Origin: Ulota crispa
Lineage: Eukaryota; Streptophyta; Bryopsida; Orthotrichales; Orthotrichaceae
DNA length: 64,000 bases
Direction of reading: 5' to 3'
Assembly (NCBI GenBank): GCA_963920765.1
Contig: OY987251.1
Coordinates: 12,589,219 to 12,653,218, forward strand
The notes beneath the pieces are model-generated. The model saw only the letters and a program-made list of their open reading frames with translations. It did no database searches and was not told the origin of the DNA. Both the position numbers and the translations under genes were made by a program. Positions 46,700 through 58,670 of the stretch are shown one piece after another; the first letter of the stretch is position 1; each line of letters opens with the position of its first letter.

Positions 46700-47252
46700 A
46701 AAATAAGATATTCATTAATTTGGGAAAAGCACACTAGTGTAGGTTGAGAGCAGATTTGGCATAAAATAATTTCTCAAAATTTAGCCAAATTATTCTATAA
46801 ATTATTTTAAAAAAATGTTCAATGTCAAATAAAACAAAAAATTGAGTTGTTTAATATTGTAGAAGTCATTAAATCTACCTAATTTTGGAAGGTCAAGGTT
46901 AATTTTAAGAGGGCTGAATCTACTACAAACTTTGTACCAAGGCCTAATTTTGGAAGTCAAAACTACTTTGAAGAGGGCTTGATTCTACTAAAAAAATAGT
47001 TGTTTGTTAAATAATTACATTTTTTTTGTTGAAAATGCCTAATCCTTGAACTAATTACTAAACTTGATGCAGAATCAAAATTTTCTCTAAAAATAAATAA
47101 TTTGGCAGTTAAATCTGCTCTCAACCTACAATATAGGGAATTTTGAGTTTATGTACCTGAAAAAGTATCTATTAATTACATTTTTGAGAATTTAAAAACT
47201 CCACACTCCCAAAATTGGGTATTTTTCCCCAATTAAATGAATATTGTGTTAT
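46700..47252. mobile_element. MITE family S, copy 3, interrupted
   Basis: Left part 'gatattcattaatttggg' and right part 'ccccaattaaatgaatatt' are inverted S termini. The right portion aligns with the copy at 56.3 kb (ccaaaattggg). A 393-bp element separates them. Confidence 0.55.
46738..47130. mobile_element. 393-bp TIR element inside family S
   Basis: Ends TGTAGGTTGAGAGCAGATTT and AAATCTGCTCTCAACCTACA are perfect 20-bp inverted repeats. The interior has a duplicated stretch (taattttggaa..aagagggct) at about 46880 and 46948. I cannot define the target duplication. Confidence 0.82.
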
Positions 47253-47657
47253 AAGTATTTTCAATATTGTTCGAGCAATTGGTGAAAAATGGTATCATGC
47301 TTTGCTGTAGTTAATGAAGCAGGGCTATGGGGGAATATTAACCAGGTTTATGCATACGAAAGTAACAAAACACACGTTCCCATGCAAGGGATGCAAAAGC
47401 AAACAAAACCGTTGAGGAGTTGCTTTATTGGTAGCAATGTCAACGTCAAGTTTAAACTTTGAAAAACCATGACAAAAGTAATATTAAAAAGCAATATGTA
47501 AAGAATTGCTATGTCCCCAAATATCATACTAATGACCCACTAAAATGTATTGATCAACCCCATCCCACATCAGCAAGGTCTTCTTAGAAGTGAACACCGC
47601 TTGTCAAGAAATTTCTGATGGCGAGGCCGGGTTCTAAGACCTACAAGTAAAGCTGGG
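47253..47657. other. Unassigned intergenic sequence
   Basis: Nothing recognised. Confidence 0.35.
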
Positions 47658-47930
47658 AACACGATAGTCATTAAACTGGGAACTTTGGCAGAATTTGGGA
47701 CTTCTGAAGGTTTAAGGTTTAAGGTTTAAGGTGATCATCTTAAACCGAGCTCCAATGTTTTTTTAGTACACGTGTTCTCATCTAAGAGGAGGAATTTGCA
47801 AAGAAAAAATCTTAGCGACTCAGACTGAATCTGATACCTTCAAATCTGGTTTAAGGTAACTTTTTGAATTGAATTTAAGGTGAAGTACAACTTAGGAATT
47901 GCGTTTTCCCAATTTAAAGAATATCGTGTT
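47658..47930. mobile_element. MITE family S, copy 4
   Basis: Ends AACACGATAGTCATTAAACT and 'aatttaaagaatatcgtgtt'. The interior contains a 7-bp tandem repeat (ttaaggt) at about 47708-47731, and a segment 'ctaagaggaggaatttgca' shared in reverse with the 50.1-kb copy. Confidence 0.65.
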
Positions 47931-48538
47931 TGGGAGATAATAGATCCGTAACCGATTTCATGATCCAGAACTGATGAAATAGGCTTTGAACTGGGTGATG
48001 TGGACATAGCATGTTTCCACTGCCCAGCAATGTCGACAATGTCGACCTACTAGATTTCACCTCCTTCAGCATCGCCAAAAACTTTGCTAACAATATCACC
48101 AGTTCATTCATATCAAAGTCATAGAATTAGCGATTTCTTTTTTGATTCAAATTATGTTTCTAATACCAACAGGACTGTCAGATTTCAATTTTTGTTAGTC
48201 ACTTATTGACCTGTGCTGTAGTTCAATTTTTATTTCATAGTTGGTTCAAAAATGATGAAATTCACGTTGCTGTTCCATTTAAAAAATCGTTGGTTCAAAC
48301 GTAGCAAAACCGTACAAAAGCTAGTAGTGGCTGGGAGCAAGGCTGGGTTAGGATTCAGCTATTCCAGATCAAGTTCTTAAGTTTACCTTAACACCAAAAG
48401 TCCACGAGCTGGTCTATATCACCGGTGCTGAACTCTCGTTGACATTATGTTTGAAGAGAATACACAATTGCAGAAAGCATATTAGGACGACACTATTGTC
48501 GTAAGAGCCGAGTCTCATATCACTAGCTAGAAGTGTCT
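47931..48538. other. Unassigned intergenic sequence
   Basis: No gene recognised; the minus-strand frame 47914-48111 has no known domain. Confidence 0.35.
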
Positions 48539-48542
48539 TTAA

Positions 48543-49190
48543 CCCCTAAATGCCCAAGCCCTAGCTGAGTTTCTTGGACTTTCCATGAAACTGAACAATC
48601 AATCAACCTCTTCACAGATTTCATCAAGTTTTTTTCAATTGTAACCGTACAGATTTAAGCTAGACATGTTAGAGATTACATGGAAAAAGATAACAGAACA
48701 ATATCACTTATAGGTTTGAAAAACTATAATGTTTGAACATGAGGGTGTTAAAATTGCAAAAGTGACTTAAAGCCTTCCAATCATCATTTCACATGTCAAT
48801 CCAAGAAGTTGGTCACCATAAAAATATGAGGTTTACGGTCATTACATGTCTAACTTGAATCAATTTACAAGTTTGAAAATCTACTCCTACATTATTTTTA
48901 AACGGATTTCTAATGTGGACTTTTCTCCAAGCTCTAGTGTATTTGAGGCTCATTTTCAAGATCTTCCAACACTAAAAATCTCAAGATTGCAGCAGACATT
49001 CTTGTACAAAATCTCAAGTAGAAAAATTATCAACTTTTATTTTCAAAATTAGATTTTTGATGTTGAATGTAGACTTCAAAACAAACTCATAATGAAAAAA
49101 AATATATACTGAAAATAATGATTTGATAAGGTTTTATTCAACTTCAAAGTTTCCTTGTGACCCAAATCTGGTCGCTTGGGCATTTAGGGG
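48543..49190. mobile_element. TTAA-flanked element, family C
   Basis: TTAA at 48539-48542 and 49191-49194. Ends CCCCTAAATGCCCAAGC and GCTTGGGCATTTAGGGG are perfect 17-bp inverted repeats. The 648-bp interior differs from families A and B. Confidence 0.9.
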
Positions 49191-49318
49191 TTAACAACTG
49201 CAAATGTCTTATACGATTACATAATGACTCAATCACAGTTGTTTAGAACATTTGCAATCTTTGTGAATTGGTCATTTAGGATATGATTTCTTTTAGTGTA
49301 CTGTTTGCATGATATATA

Positions 49319-49724
49319 ATAGGGAATCTCTATATGTATCACCCCTTTTTTATTATTCTACCACACCCACTGTATATGGTCAATATTTACAATATTAAAG
49401 TAGGTGTGGACCACAAGATAAACATCACTAATTTGAAAATACAACTTGACATAGTTGCTGCAACTTTAATTCTGGATTTTAGCTCTAGATCTTGATCAGG
49501 AATAGACTTGATTAAAAAACCTAAATTATGCTTATTTAAAAAAATATTATTGATACTATGAGCAAGCTTTAGAGATGAAACACAAAATTAAAGTCACAAC
49601 TTTTACATCAAATTGTATTTTCTAATTAATGGTCCACACTGACTTTAAAATTGTAAATATTGACCGTATATAGTAGGTGTGGTAGAATAATCAAAAAGGA
49701 GTGATACATATAACAATTCCCTAT
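49319..49724. mobile_element. 406-bp hairpin element with TATA flanks
   Basis: Ends ATAGGGAATC.. and ..ATTCCCTAT, flanked by TATA on both sides. Arms are complementary over about 90 bp (tattattctaccacaccc / aggtgtggtagaataat). The TA-rich target could be TA or TATA. Confidence 0.75.
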
Positions 49725-49728
49725 TATA

Positions 49729-50114
49729 AATTGGCAACTTATATGATACTCCGTAAGAGCCAGATTTAATGTTACTTATAATTAGGTATGCTTTGGCGTT
49801 CACAACTAACTCACATTGTGACACATTTAACAACTTTTGGACCATTCATGTAATTATGGAGTTTTTGTGTCCTTGAGCATTGGCAATGATTTTTTTCTCT
49901 TCTAAATTGCATGTATTATTTTGTAAGCACCTCCCAACCAAAGCAGTTTTGGGACTACTACTTATGGATTTTGGATAATTCATAATTGGTTTAATAATTT
50001 GCAATGGAAGATGTAGTGTCTAAGTTATAGGAAGTTTTATGAAACTTTAGTGTGAGAAGACGGTTTTGCTTGTGATCCTAGAAACTTAGGCTGTAAGTTA
50101 GAATTTGACACTAT
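49729..50114. other. Unassigned intergenic sequence
   Basis: Nothing recognised. Confidence 0.35.
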
Positions 50115-50371
50115 AACACCTTATTTGTTAAATTGGGAAAAATGGAGGTACTGTTTTCCACTCTACCTTAAACCCAAAAAGTTGCCTTAAATCATATTTG
50201 AAGGTATTAGACTTAGTTTAAGTCATTAAGATTTTTTCTCTTGCAAATTCCTCCTCTCAAGTGAGGGCACATGTCCTAAAAAAAACTTTGCAAGCTCGGT
50301 TCTAGGTGGCCATCTAAAATCTTTAGAAGTCCCAAAATGTACTGTTTTTCTCAATTTAACAAATGTGGTGT
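50115..50371. mobile_element. MITE family S, copy 5
   Basis: Ends AACACCTTATTTGTTAAATT and AATTTAACAAATGTGGTGTT are inverted repeats. The interior 'caaattcctcctctcaa' matches copy 4 in reverse. Confidence 0.75.
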
Positions 50372-50412
50372 TCTATCCATAAAATCAAGGGTATTAAAGT
50401 TTAAGAGCCAGA

Positions 50413-50664
50413 GGGAGGACGACGGTATTTGGTGAGCATAAAATGGTGAGCTGTGAGCGGGGATTCAAGATTCTATGAGCGGGAATGGAGTTTCACCTCA
50501 AAATCAATGGAATAATTAAAAACACAACAAATTTTTCAAGAGATAGTAGTTTAAAATGCACAATAATAGTGTCCTATATACACATTTATAAGTAAATTTT
50601 ATTATTTTGACAAAAAATCCCTGCTCACGGCTCATGGATCCCCGCTCATGGAATAGCATTCCCC
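50413..50664. mobile_element. MITE family R, copy 4
   Basis: Left end GGGAGGACGACGGTATTTGG and right end GAATAGCATTCCCC, with interior 'ggtgagctgtgagcgggga' and 'ggctcatggatccccgctc' inverted. The duplication is unclear. Confidence 0.72.
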
Positions 50665-51111
50665 GCGAGAGGGAACCTCCAAAATCCATTACAAGTGTCA
50701 CATCTATTATCTTGCTCATTGCACAAATTAAACATTTGAATGTACACCACGACGGGTTTAAATTGCTTCAGGTTGTGTTAGAGGAAATTAGCTATTGCTT
50801 TGTTAGACTTGGAGTTCTCACCTCAGATTTGTGGAAAATTGATTTTGTTTTTGTCAAATTTTTGGAAGTGGACAGCCTTAATCTTTTGTATCAAAAGCAT
50901 TGATTTTACTTGTCAGTGGTTCCAAATAACTCCCAATGTCTCCAAATCTTCAGTATAGCCTAGTCTTCAACAATTTTTATAATGGAGGTAAGACGTTTTT
51001 CAGAGGGACTCAATAGAATAGATTGAATATTGCATGTGACAAATGCAAACTAGTATTGCTACAGGGTTCTTACACAAGAGTTTAAAGCAAACGGAGTACT
51101 ATATAAGCATC
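50665..51111. other. Unassigned intergenic sequence
   Basis: Nothing recognised. Confidence 0.35.
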
Positions 51112-51115
51112 TTAA

Positions 51116-52034
51116 CCCCTAAATCCCTGGGGTCTTTGTTTTGTCAAAAGACACTCAAAATTGTCATTTTTATTGTAAAGAGTTTTTTTTTATTTTTATT
51201 TTTTAAATTGGTCTTTTTGCATGTCTAATTGTAGGATCTGGTACTAAACTAGTATAAAAATGTGGTAACAAAAATTCAAAAACTTTGACTGCACAAACTG
51301 CAAGATAATTGCGTTCAAAGTGTAAAAAACAGATTTTTTTGCACCTTGCATGATTAGGTTATTTGACTTTGAATTTTTTTTTAACTTAAATTTTTTGCAC
51401 CTCAGAGTTTTGAGGTTTATTTTTTTAAGGTGGGAAATTGAGTTGAGAATCTTTAAAAAAAATCAAAACAAAAAATACTTAATTTTCATTCTTAAAAAAA
51501 ACATTAGGTAGAAGAAGGTATGAGATTGAACAAAAACTTAAATTGTTAATAACCTTGCAATGAAATTGAAACTCACTAATCCCAATGGTGAGATTGTTCT
51601 AGCAAACAATCTTCACCCTTTCCAACAACTTTTTTTGAAAAATGTTAAAATTGCAATCAAAACTAAAATTTATAAGTTATTTTTTCAAGAAGATGCTTGA
51701 ACTACCTAAAAAACAAGATTGTTCATAATTTTCTCATAACTAGTTCAAATGGAATGGATCAAAGCTTCAAATGTAGACAAAGATATAATCTATGAGAAAA
51801 AAAAAATCAGGTTTTTGTAAAGTTTTTTTGCTGCCCAATTTGCATAAATTTTTGCTTATCTAGGCATAACCTTTTCTTTTGGGCATTGATTGGAATAAAA
51901 ATTATATTCCCCAAAAGCTAATGTGTTTTCCTATCTTCAAAAAAAGTTTCAAAAAATGAAAACAAAAATTGAAGCTGTAGGTACCTGCCCGAAATCCCAT
52001 TTGTCCCCCGAGGGGACACTTAGGGATTTAGGGG
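51116..52034 (-). mobile_element. TTAA-flanked element, subfamily A2, copy 2 (reverse)
   Basis: TTAA at 51112-51115 and 52035-52038. Ends CCCCTAAATCCCTGGGGTC and CACTTAGGGATTTAGGGG. The interior shares 'tttgcaccttgcatga' and other segments with the inverse of the copy at 23549. Confidence 0.86.
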
Positions 52035-52964
52035 TTAATGTATAATAAAGTCAATTGTAATCAGTAGTTCTCCTTTAAACGTCTTAAGGCCTTTGTAGCA
52101 TTTTTTTGATTATAAAGAATTTGCACTACGTTTGTTTTGGAGCAAATATTTGCCAATTTTGTCAAGTTTGGATAACTTTGATCTTGTTCTTTTCAAATAA
52201 TACTCATTGAAAGTTGAACAACAAAAATGTTGCTTCCAAAAACCACCTAATGAAATGCAAACATTAACTCCTAAAGGACCAATGAGTCCACTTTGGGCTT
52301 TTGGGATATTCAGGCAAGCATTTCTCAAGTAAATGCAATTGATAAGTGTGAGCGTTTTTTCTTCCACCTACAAAAAAAAGCAAACACAACCGGATTGCAA
52401 AGAAAAATAAAGGGAAACAAACTTAAAAATTGAGTGAAATTACGTTTGGTTCAATTTGTGTCTTCCAAGCAATGAACAAAACTTAGATTTTCTATGTCTA
52501 AAGTTTTTTTAATAAATTAAAGTGTTTTTAAACAATTAGCGACTCAAATTTCAAAAGTAAAGAACTCAAAATGTAAGAAAATATAAAACAAGGTCAAAGA
52601 TGGAGGATCATACCTCCATCTCTATCTCTTCTACGAATCATATTTCATCCTTGAGCTCCATGGATGTAATCCCAAATCAAATCAAAACTAAATGGAAAAA
52701 ATCACTCTTTTTTCTTTTGTTTTATTTTATTTATTTATTTATTTTTAAATTTTAAACCTTGATTAAGGGTTTGCTAAGTAGGATTAAGGTTGGGAGATTA
52801 GTAATAGCATTCAAACACAAATATAATACTAAATGTTGGAGCCCTGGATTCTGGCTTGCCCAAGCCGCTCGCCACGCTCCGCCGCCTGCTCGCCTCCGCG
52901 GTCCTGCTGCGGTTGGCCAGAGGGTAAAGACTGAATACTAGCGGTCAAATAAAAATCTGTCAAC

Positions 52965-53074
52965 GTCAGTGCAGGAGCTGCGACCGTGGGGGCCGTTGGC
53001 CATGCGGAGGTGCTGAAGCTGTCGGCTGCCTTCCGAAAGACTAGGGTTTGAACCCCTGGCTCGACCCTCTTTTT
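52965..53074 (+). repeat. tRNA-like (Pol III-type) module 1
   Basis: A B-box-like string GGGTTTGAACCCCTGG at 53044-53059 lies in a GC-rich stretch with an upstream 'gggggccgttggcc' resembling an A-box region, and is followed by a five-T terminator-like run. It suggests a tRNA-derived SINE fragment; it is not a functional tRNA. Confidence 0.4.
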
Positions 53075-53231
53075 ACTGTTGGGGTCGTTGACCGCTCGTC
53101 AATGGTGCTTGTTTTTTTGCTTCCTCTGTTGACAGCTGCTGGTCGTCACTGCCTCGTTGTTGCTGGCTCGTCGGTGAGAAAGAAGTATTTATAAATACTA
53201 TTGATAGCACCTCTGTCACAGCAGGTGCTAT

Positions 53232-53308
53232 GGTGCAGCCGCTCAGCCTGGTGGTGTGTAGGACATCCGGATGACTCTCTGGAGGTCGGGAGCTCGAATT
53301 CCCGCACC
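53232..53308 (+). repeat. tRNA-like module 2, SINE-type candidate
   Basis: The 77-nt segment starts GGTGCAG and ends CCGCACC (six of seven acceptor pairs). It has an A-box-like GCTCAGCCTGGTGG and a T arm CGGGA/TCCCG around GCTCGAAT. The D stem is poor and the anticodon arm cannot be assigned. It looks like a tRNA-derived SINE head and not an active tRNA gene. A 42-T run follows at once. Confidence 0.45.
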
Positions 53309-53310
53309 AA

Positions 53311-53313
<3 letters not shown>

Positions 53314-53355
<42 letters not shown>
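53314..53355. repeat. Run of 42 T
   Basis: A homopolymer directly downstream of the tRNA-like module. It may be a retroposon tail or an over-expanded Pol III terminator. Confidence 0.95.
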
Positions 53356-53358
<3 letters not shown>

Positions 53359-56028
53359 TTTTTCTTCAAATTTCGAGCTGTCGGGTGTTAGATCCAAAGA
53401 AGATCCAAATGCTTTAAACCAAAAAAAACCCAAATGCTTTAAGCACTAGTATGCTTTTAGTATGGTATTGATGTGAGTACTATTGAAGGAAAAAAAAGAT
53501 CTAGCACTCATGAATGGAATTTGGAAGTACCGGTATAATTCAATATCTCCAAGTATTAGTGTATGACTAAGGAAAATGACTTCTAATATTTCCTCTTAGC
53601 TTCAAAGCCTTCTATCAAATTTCTCATTCTCTCAATGCTTTTTGATATGCAGTCACTCACTTCCAACTCACTAACTTCTTTTGGTTAGTAACTAATGTTT
53701 CCACTAACACCTTTACAAAGATTTTGAAAAGTAAATTTGTTAATTCTAGCAAAAGTTCACCAAAGATTCCCCCTAAATTTTATAACTTTGAAACTACAAC
53801 TCTAACTCTGGCAAAAACTCGCCAGAGGTTCCTTTAGGTTAGTAATAATCCGAAAGAAAACACACTCAAAAGTACAAAGATTAGTGTTGATTTGCAAACA
53901 ATATTAGTATGAGGACTTCAATGTTAGTAATAGGTAAGTAAAGCATATACAAGGACTCTAGAAACTTGTGGCCTGTGGCATTGCCAGGTCTTGGCCAAAA
54001 GTTTCCTAAAATTAGTATGGACACCTCAAGACCTTAACTAACCTTTATGGGTCTTAATTGCACCTACAAAGCATAAACACAATAAAAAAACAAGCAATTG
54101 ACTTTAAAACACAAGGTTAGTAACCTAGAAAGGACCCCCAAGTCATAGGAGCAAGACTCATCAAAAGACCTCCAAAAATACTATATAGACACAAAAGTAC
54201 AAAAAAAACTCAAAACTTTGAAATTGCAAACTACACAAATGAAAACAAAGGAGGGGGTGAGAAAGAAAGAGAAGGGATGTATTATAAACCAACCCCTCCA
54301 AGGATTTTTTATCAATCCATGGAGTGATCTTTGACCTCCTACTTTTTTTTCTTCCAATTTTTTAATTTTCTAAAAATAGTAATTTGGAGTTACAAGCTAA
54401 CTTTTGAAGAAAAGCTCCAAATTACAAACAAATGGTCCCATTGGCTTTAGAATGCCAAAATTAGCTGGTTTAGACACCAAAAACAATTAATTCCTACAGA
54501 TAAAACTCAGAAAGTCTAAAATTGGTCAAAACATGGAAAGTAAAACTTTAAATTTTGGAATTTATTTATCTCTAAAGTTTTGACTTCATCAACTTCTTCA
54601 AAATGTTTGAGAAAATAGGAAAATACTTTTCTTTTGCCAAATTTGAACTTCAAAATCTCTCGGAATTGCGGTCATCGCATTTCTCATTCGCGGAGCTGCT
54701 GAAGTAGTTTGTTGTCGCTCGTTGAGGTAGTTCCCATGCTTGAAACGCCTCCAAATTTGTTGGGGAGTCCTATTAATACAAAACAACATATTGTTTTTTT
54801 TGTGCAATTTTACCGCTAATTGGGAATTTTCTAGGAATATTTTGTTATTAATTCTAGCGATTGACCGTCTGGTGAAAGAGATTTGACAATCAAAATTTTC
54901 CGGAAATTTTTGTGGAATCTCCCATGAGGTTCTACAACATTTAGTCAAACTTCTATTTTTAGTCCAACTTCTTTAAATTGTGGCTGATTTAAAGTTGGCT
55001 CTAGCCCTATCATACTATTTATAGATTTATCCTTCCAACTACTTTTAATTTACAAAAAGTAGGAAATAGGTAGTAAAAAATATAGGAGATATCTTTGTTT
55101 ATCTAACTATTTCTAAATTTAGCTTAAACTATTTTTTTGGTATTTTTTACGTTTTTTCTTACTAAAATGCAAAATAAAAATTAAAAAGTGAGCTTTTCAA
55201 TCAAGGTGCTAACCTTGGAGCTCACAATAAGATTGTGAAAATAAAGGAGTTTGTGCTCATATCAAAAATCTTGCATACCTCTCAAAAAATAGTGGAACTG
55301 AACCATTTTTGAGTGAAATATGGTACCATATGTGATTTAGATGTCAACATAGGCATCCTCAAAAGAATTAGAAAAACAAAGGGATTGAGGAAGGGTGTTG
55401 CCCAAATAGTGTTCAAAAGCACTTTGCAATGGCTTGGTCAATGGGCAAAATTTGCAATCAACTCTCCTTGATTATGCAATACCTTATGTTTTACTTTTTA
55501 TTTTTAGAAATTACCTACTTCAACAAGTACTCCACATGATGTTCTAGATTTACACTATACAAATTTTGTAATTGAGATTTATTTCTATAAGAATCTCATT
55601 AGTGAAGTTTTCTTAGTGACAATTTGAACAAAGCAATTCCCGCTTCCGATTGTTTTCTATTATGTTTTAAGCATTGGGTGATCATGAAATTTATGAGGCT
55701 TATAGCCAACTTCATGCTCTACAAGAAATTTAAATTGCACAAGAAAATCATAAAGTGGAAGATATCATTTTGAATGACTGAACTCAAAAATTAACACCTT
55801 AGAAGAGCTTCAAAAAAAGTTTTGCCCCTACTTGAGTGCTATAGTCTAATGAAGTATGCCCTCACAAAGTTTGGATTTTTGAGAAGATGTACATAAACAA
55901 GTGAAAAAATAGATCTTAAGGTTAAATTATTGGAAGGAACTCAAAATTTTGATTTACTAATCATTTTATTGAGAGAGGTCAATTTGAGCCATTTGACCAT
56001 GTAAACACAAAAGAATTTTAGGGTTTAA

Positions 56029-56285
56029 AGGATTACTGGTTGCTTGTTTCAAAAAATACAACACTAACTTGTGCGTCTAACCTTGTAATCTTGAATGGGG
56101 TGTGTATGAACTCCACTATGATTACATAAAGGATTCTTACAATTTGCCAAATTTAACTACTTGTGGTCTATTCAAAATACATAAATGATATCCAAAAGCA
56201 ATTTTGGTTTGCAAACATTAAAAAATGCTTACCAAACATTGGAAGATACTTGCAAAAGGTTTGAAAATCTATCTAAACAAGTAAA
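56029..56285. other. Unassigned sequence
   Basis: Nothing recognised. Confidence 0.3.
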
Positions 56286-56430
56286 TAATACCATATTCAG
56301 TAATTTAGAAAAAAAAAATTGGGACTTCCACACTTTATGCCCTTGAAGATTCAATAAATACTTTTTAGAAAATGTGAAAACTCAAAAGTTCCAAAATTGG
56401 GGTTTTTCCAAATCAATGAATATTGTATAT
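56286..56430. mobile_element. MITE family S, copy 6 (short)
   Basis: Left 'accatattcagtaattt' and right 'aaatcaatgaatattgtat' are inverted S-type ends, with interior 'ttccaaaattggggttt'. About 145 bp. Confidence 0.55.
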
Positions 56431-58051
56431 ATTCACAAGATTGATGCAAAACATGAAGAGATTTGTAGATATTCAAAAACATTAAAAAATCCACAATTCA
56501 TGAATAGTTCATAAGCCATCAATATGTATGATATATGGAGTAGATGTTTTAGTTTCTAGATTGCACAACAGATTGGAGAACATCCACAATCACTTCTAAT
56601 GTATTTTGCTTTTTTCTCAATGAAGGATGATGACCTTTTTTTAACCCATGTGTCCAAAGTTCATATTGTAGATGATGATATGCTTCCAAATTGAGAGTAT
56701 AATTTTGTCTAAATAACATTTCATTTATCCAGTGTGATACACAAACCTTCATGGAGGAATCTTCTTATGATCATTTTTCATATAACTGATATAGCCAACA
56801 CATTGTCCATTACAAACCTAAATATCACAAAATTTGGAAAACTAATTAATAGAGACCAAATCCAATGCAACAAATCAAGAAAAAATGACCAATTTAATTG
56901 CAAAGTGTGCACAAGCTAAAATATTCCATTAGTGTTTATTGTCATATTTATTGAAGAAAATCATGTTTCAAAGTATCAAAGTTGTGAAATTCAAATATGC
57001 AGGAACCTTTCAATTAATTGTTAGGGTACCTGTATAAATCTAGGGTGGGTGACTAAAAAAATGTAAATTTCTAAAAACTTAAGACTCCATATGCTCTGTA
57101 CTGTGAAACAGAAATTGTTAAATTAGCTTTTGAAATCAAGAGTAATCACATGATTGAGCTTTGCACCCTCTTAACTTTTGTCATACAGTACTGATTCTTC
57201 ATTTTCATCTCATGTCTACTTTGATGTTGGCGTATATTAAAATATGTATTCATTTAAAAACTTATAGACTCTTCTTGTATATATCTAAATGCCATGCTGC
57301 TTTTAAATTTAGTTTTATTTTTCACATAGCCTTTTAATGTTCTTCATGAATCACTTAAATAAATATATCCAATAGATGTGCATCGGGCTATAAATGAATA
57401 ATTCTTTTACTATATGCATATGTATAAGAAAGAGCATTTTGATCATAAGAACAGACTTTGATATTTCTTTCTCTAAGCACCATATCATTTTGGCAACATC
57501 TTTCAGCATTTGCTCCTTTTGATCAATATCCACAACTTTTGTATATATTTTGCAAAACAATCCATTTACACGCATCAAAATTTTACTGGTTGTAGGTTCA
57601 CCAATATTTTTTAAATACAATACCAAAATTTGTTCCATCAAAATGCATAAATCATAAAATTTGTACCTTTGAGTTTCCCATTTGTATCTTTTGGTTTAAA
57701 GTCTATATATATAATAGATCTGGGTGTTTGTTGGTCAAGCATGTTTTTCCTACATGGCTTGCTGCAATTGCCTAGGGTGTCTATATGTATGTATCAGTTA
57801 GGAGGGGGTTGCATAATAAAATTGCACATGGGCCATGGAGGGCATGCATGGGGCCATGGGGGTTGATAAAATTTAAGAGGGGGCTCCATGATAAAATGTC
57901 CGTATGTATGTAATGTATGGATTAGGGCATGCATGGAGCCATGGGGGGTGATAAAAATAATCATAAAAAGTTCTCGGATTGATATCTCACCTGTCGCACA
58001 TTAAAAAAACAATTAAAATAAGCCTCACCTATCACACATTAAAAAAAATGA
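56431..58051. other. Unassigned intergenic sequence with a local duplication
   Basis: No gene is recognised; the minus-strand frame 57351-57641 has no known domain. At 57828-57952 the phrase 'gggcatgcatgg.gccatgg' followed by 'ttgataaaa' or 'gtgataaaa' occurs twice. Confidence 0.35.
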
Positions 58052-58059
58052 TTAAAAAA

Positions 58060-58662
58060 AGGAATTGATATGTGCACACCAGGGGTTGATATGTGCACAC
58101 CGGGGGTTGATATGTGCACACCGGAGGTTGATATGTGCACACCGGGGGTTGATATGTGCACACCAGGGGTTGATATGTGCACACCGGGGGTTGATATGTG
58201 CACACCGGGGGTTGATATGTGCACACCAGGGGTTGATATGTGCACACCGGGGGTTGATATGTGCACACCGGGGGTTGATATTTGCGCACCCCCTTGGGAG
58301 GTAAATTGTAGATTTCTATCATCAAAAAGCTGAATTTGAGAATTTTGAATTCAAATTTGGACTTAGAGACCATGGTTTACTTTAGAACCATAAAAAAGTT
58401 TGCAACTGAACAACACCCAATGAAAAAGCTTATCTTTTTTTACACACAAAAGTAAAAGTAACACTTTTTCCCCTAGCTAAGCCTTTTTAGTGAGTGTTGT
58501 TTAATTGCAACTTTTTTTAATGGTTCTAGAGTAAACCATGGTCTCTAACTCCAAATTTGAATTCAAATTTCTCAAATTCAACTTTTTGATGGTAGAAATC
58601 TACAATTTACCTCCCAGGAGGATGTGCAAATATCAACCCGAGGTGTGCACATATCAATTCCC
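58060..58662. mobile_element. Foldback element P1 with 8-bp duplication
   Basis: Ends AGGAATTGATATGTGCACAC and GTGTGCACATATCAATTCCC, flanked by TTAAAAAA (58052-58059, 58663-58670). Inverted arms (about 58295-58480 versus 58480-58640) share 'atcaaaaagctgaattt' and 'agaccatggttta'. The left arm end is expanded into a 21-bp minisatellite. Confidence 0.88.
58064..58291. repeat. 21-bp minisatellite, about 11 units
   Basis: The unit ttgatatgtgcacaccgggg plus one base is repeated with few changes. Because 21 is a multiple of three, several frames stay open (for example CTPGVDM repeats), but these are artefacts of the array. The unit is the foldback's own terminal repeat. Confidence 0.95.
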
Positions 58663-58670
58663 TTAAAAAA

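Larger units (their letters stand above)
52347..55226. mobile_element. 2880-bp TG...CA element with 5-bp duplication
   Basis: It begins TGTGAGC and ends GCTCACA, flanked by ATAAG on both sides (52342-52346, 55227-55231). The family B paralogue has a single 'ataag' at the same place. TG...CA ends with a 5-bp duplication fit an LTR retrotransposon or solo LTR. I see no flanking pair of LTRs, no primer-binding site and no reverse transcriptase. It contains a GC-rich block with two tRNA-like modules and a long T run. The minus-strand frame 54598-54948 has no recognised domain. Confidence 0.78.
52268..56024 (+). mobile_element. TTAA-flanked element, family B, copy 2, split by 2.9-kb insert
   Basis: TTAA at 52264-52267 and 56025-56028. 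The left fragment (52268-52346, CTCCTAAAGGACCAATGAGT) and right fragment (55227-56024) together align with family B copy 1. This copy lacks the CACTA insertion that copy 1 carries. Confidence 0.88.

Noticed and set aside
53073..53449. Poly-lysine or poly-phenylalanine proteins
   Set aside because: These are translations of the 42-T run.
58039..58373. Repetitive proteins (CTPGVDM and YQPPVCT type) in several frames on both strands
   Set aside because: They are translations of the 21-bp minisatellite, which stays open because its length is divisible by three.
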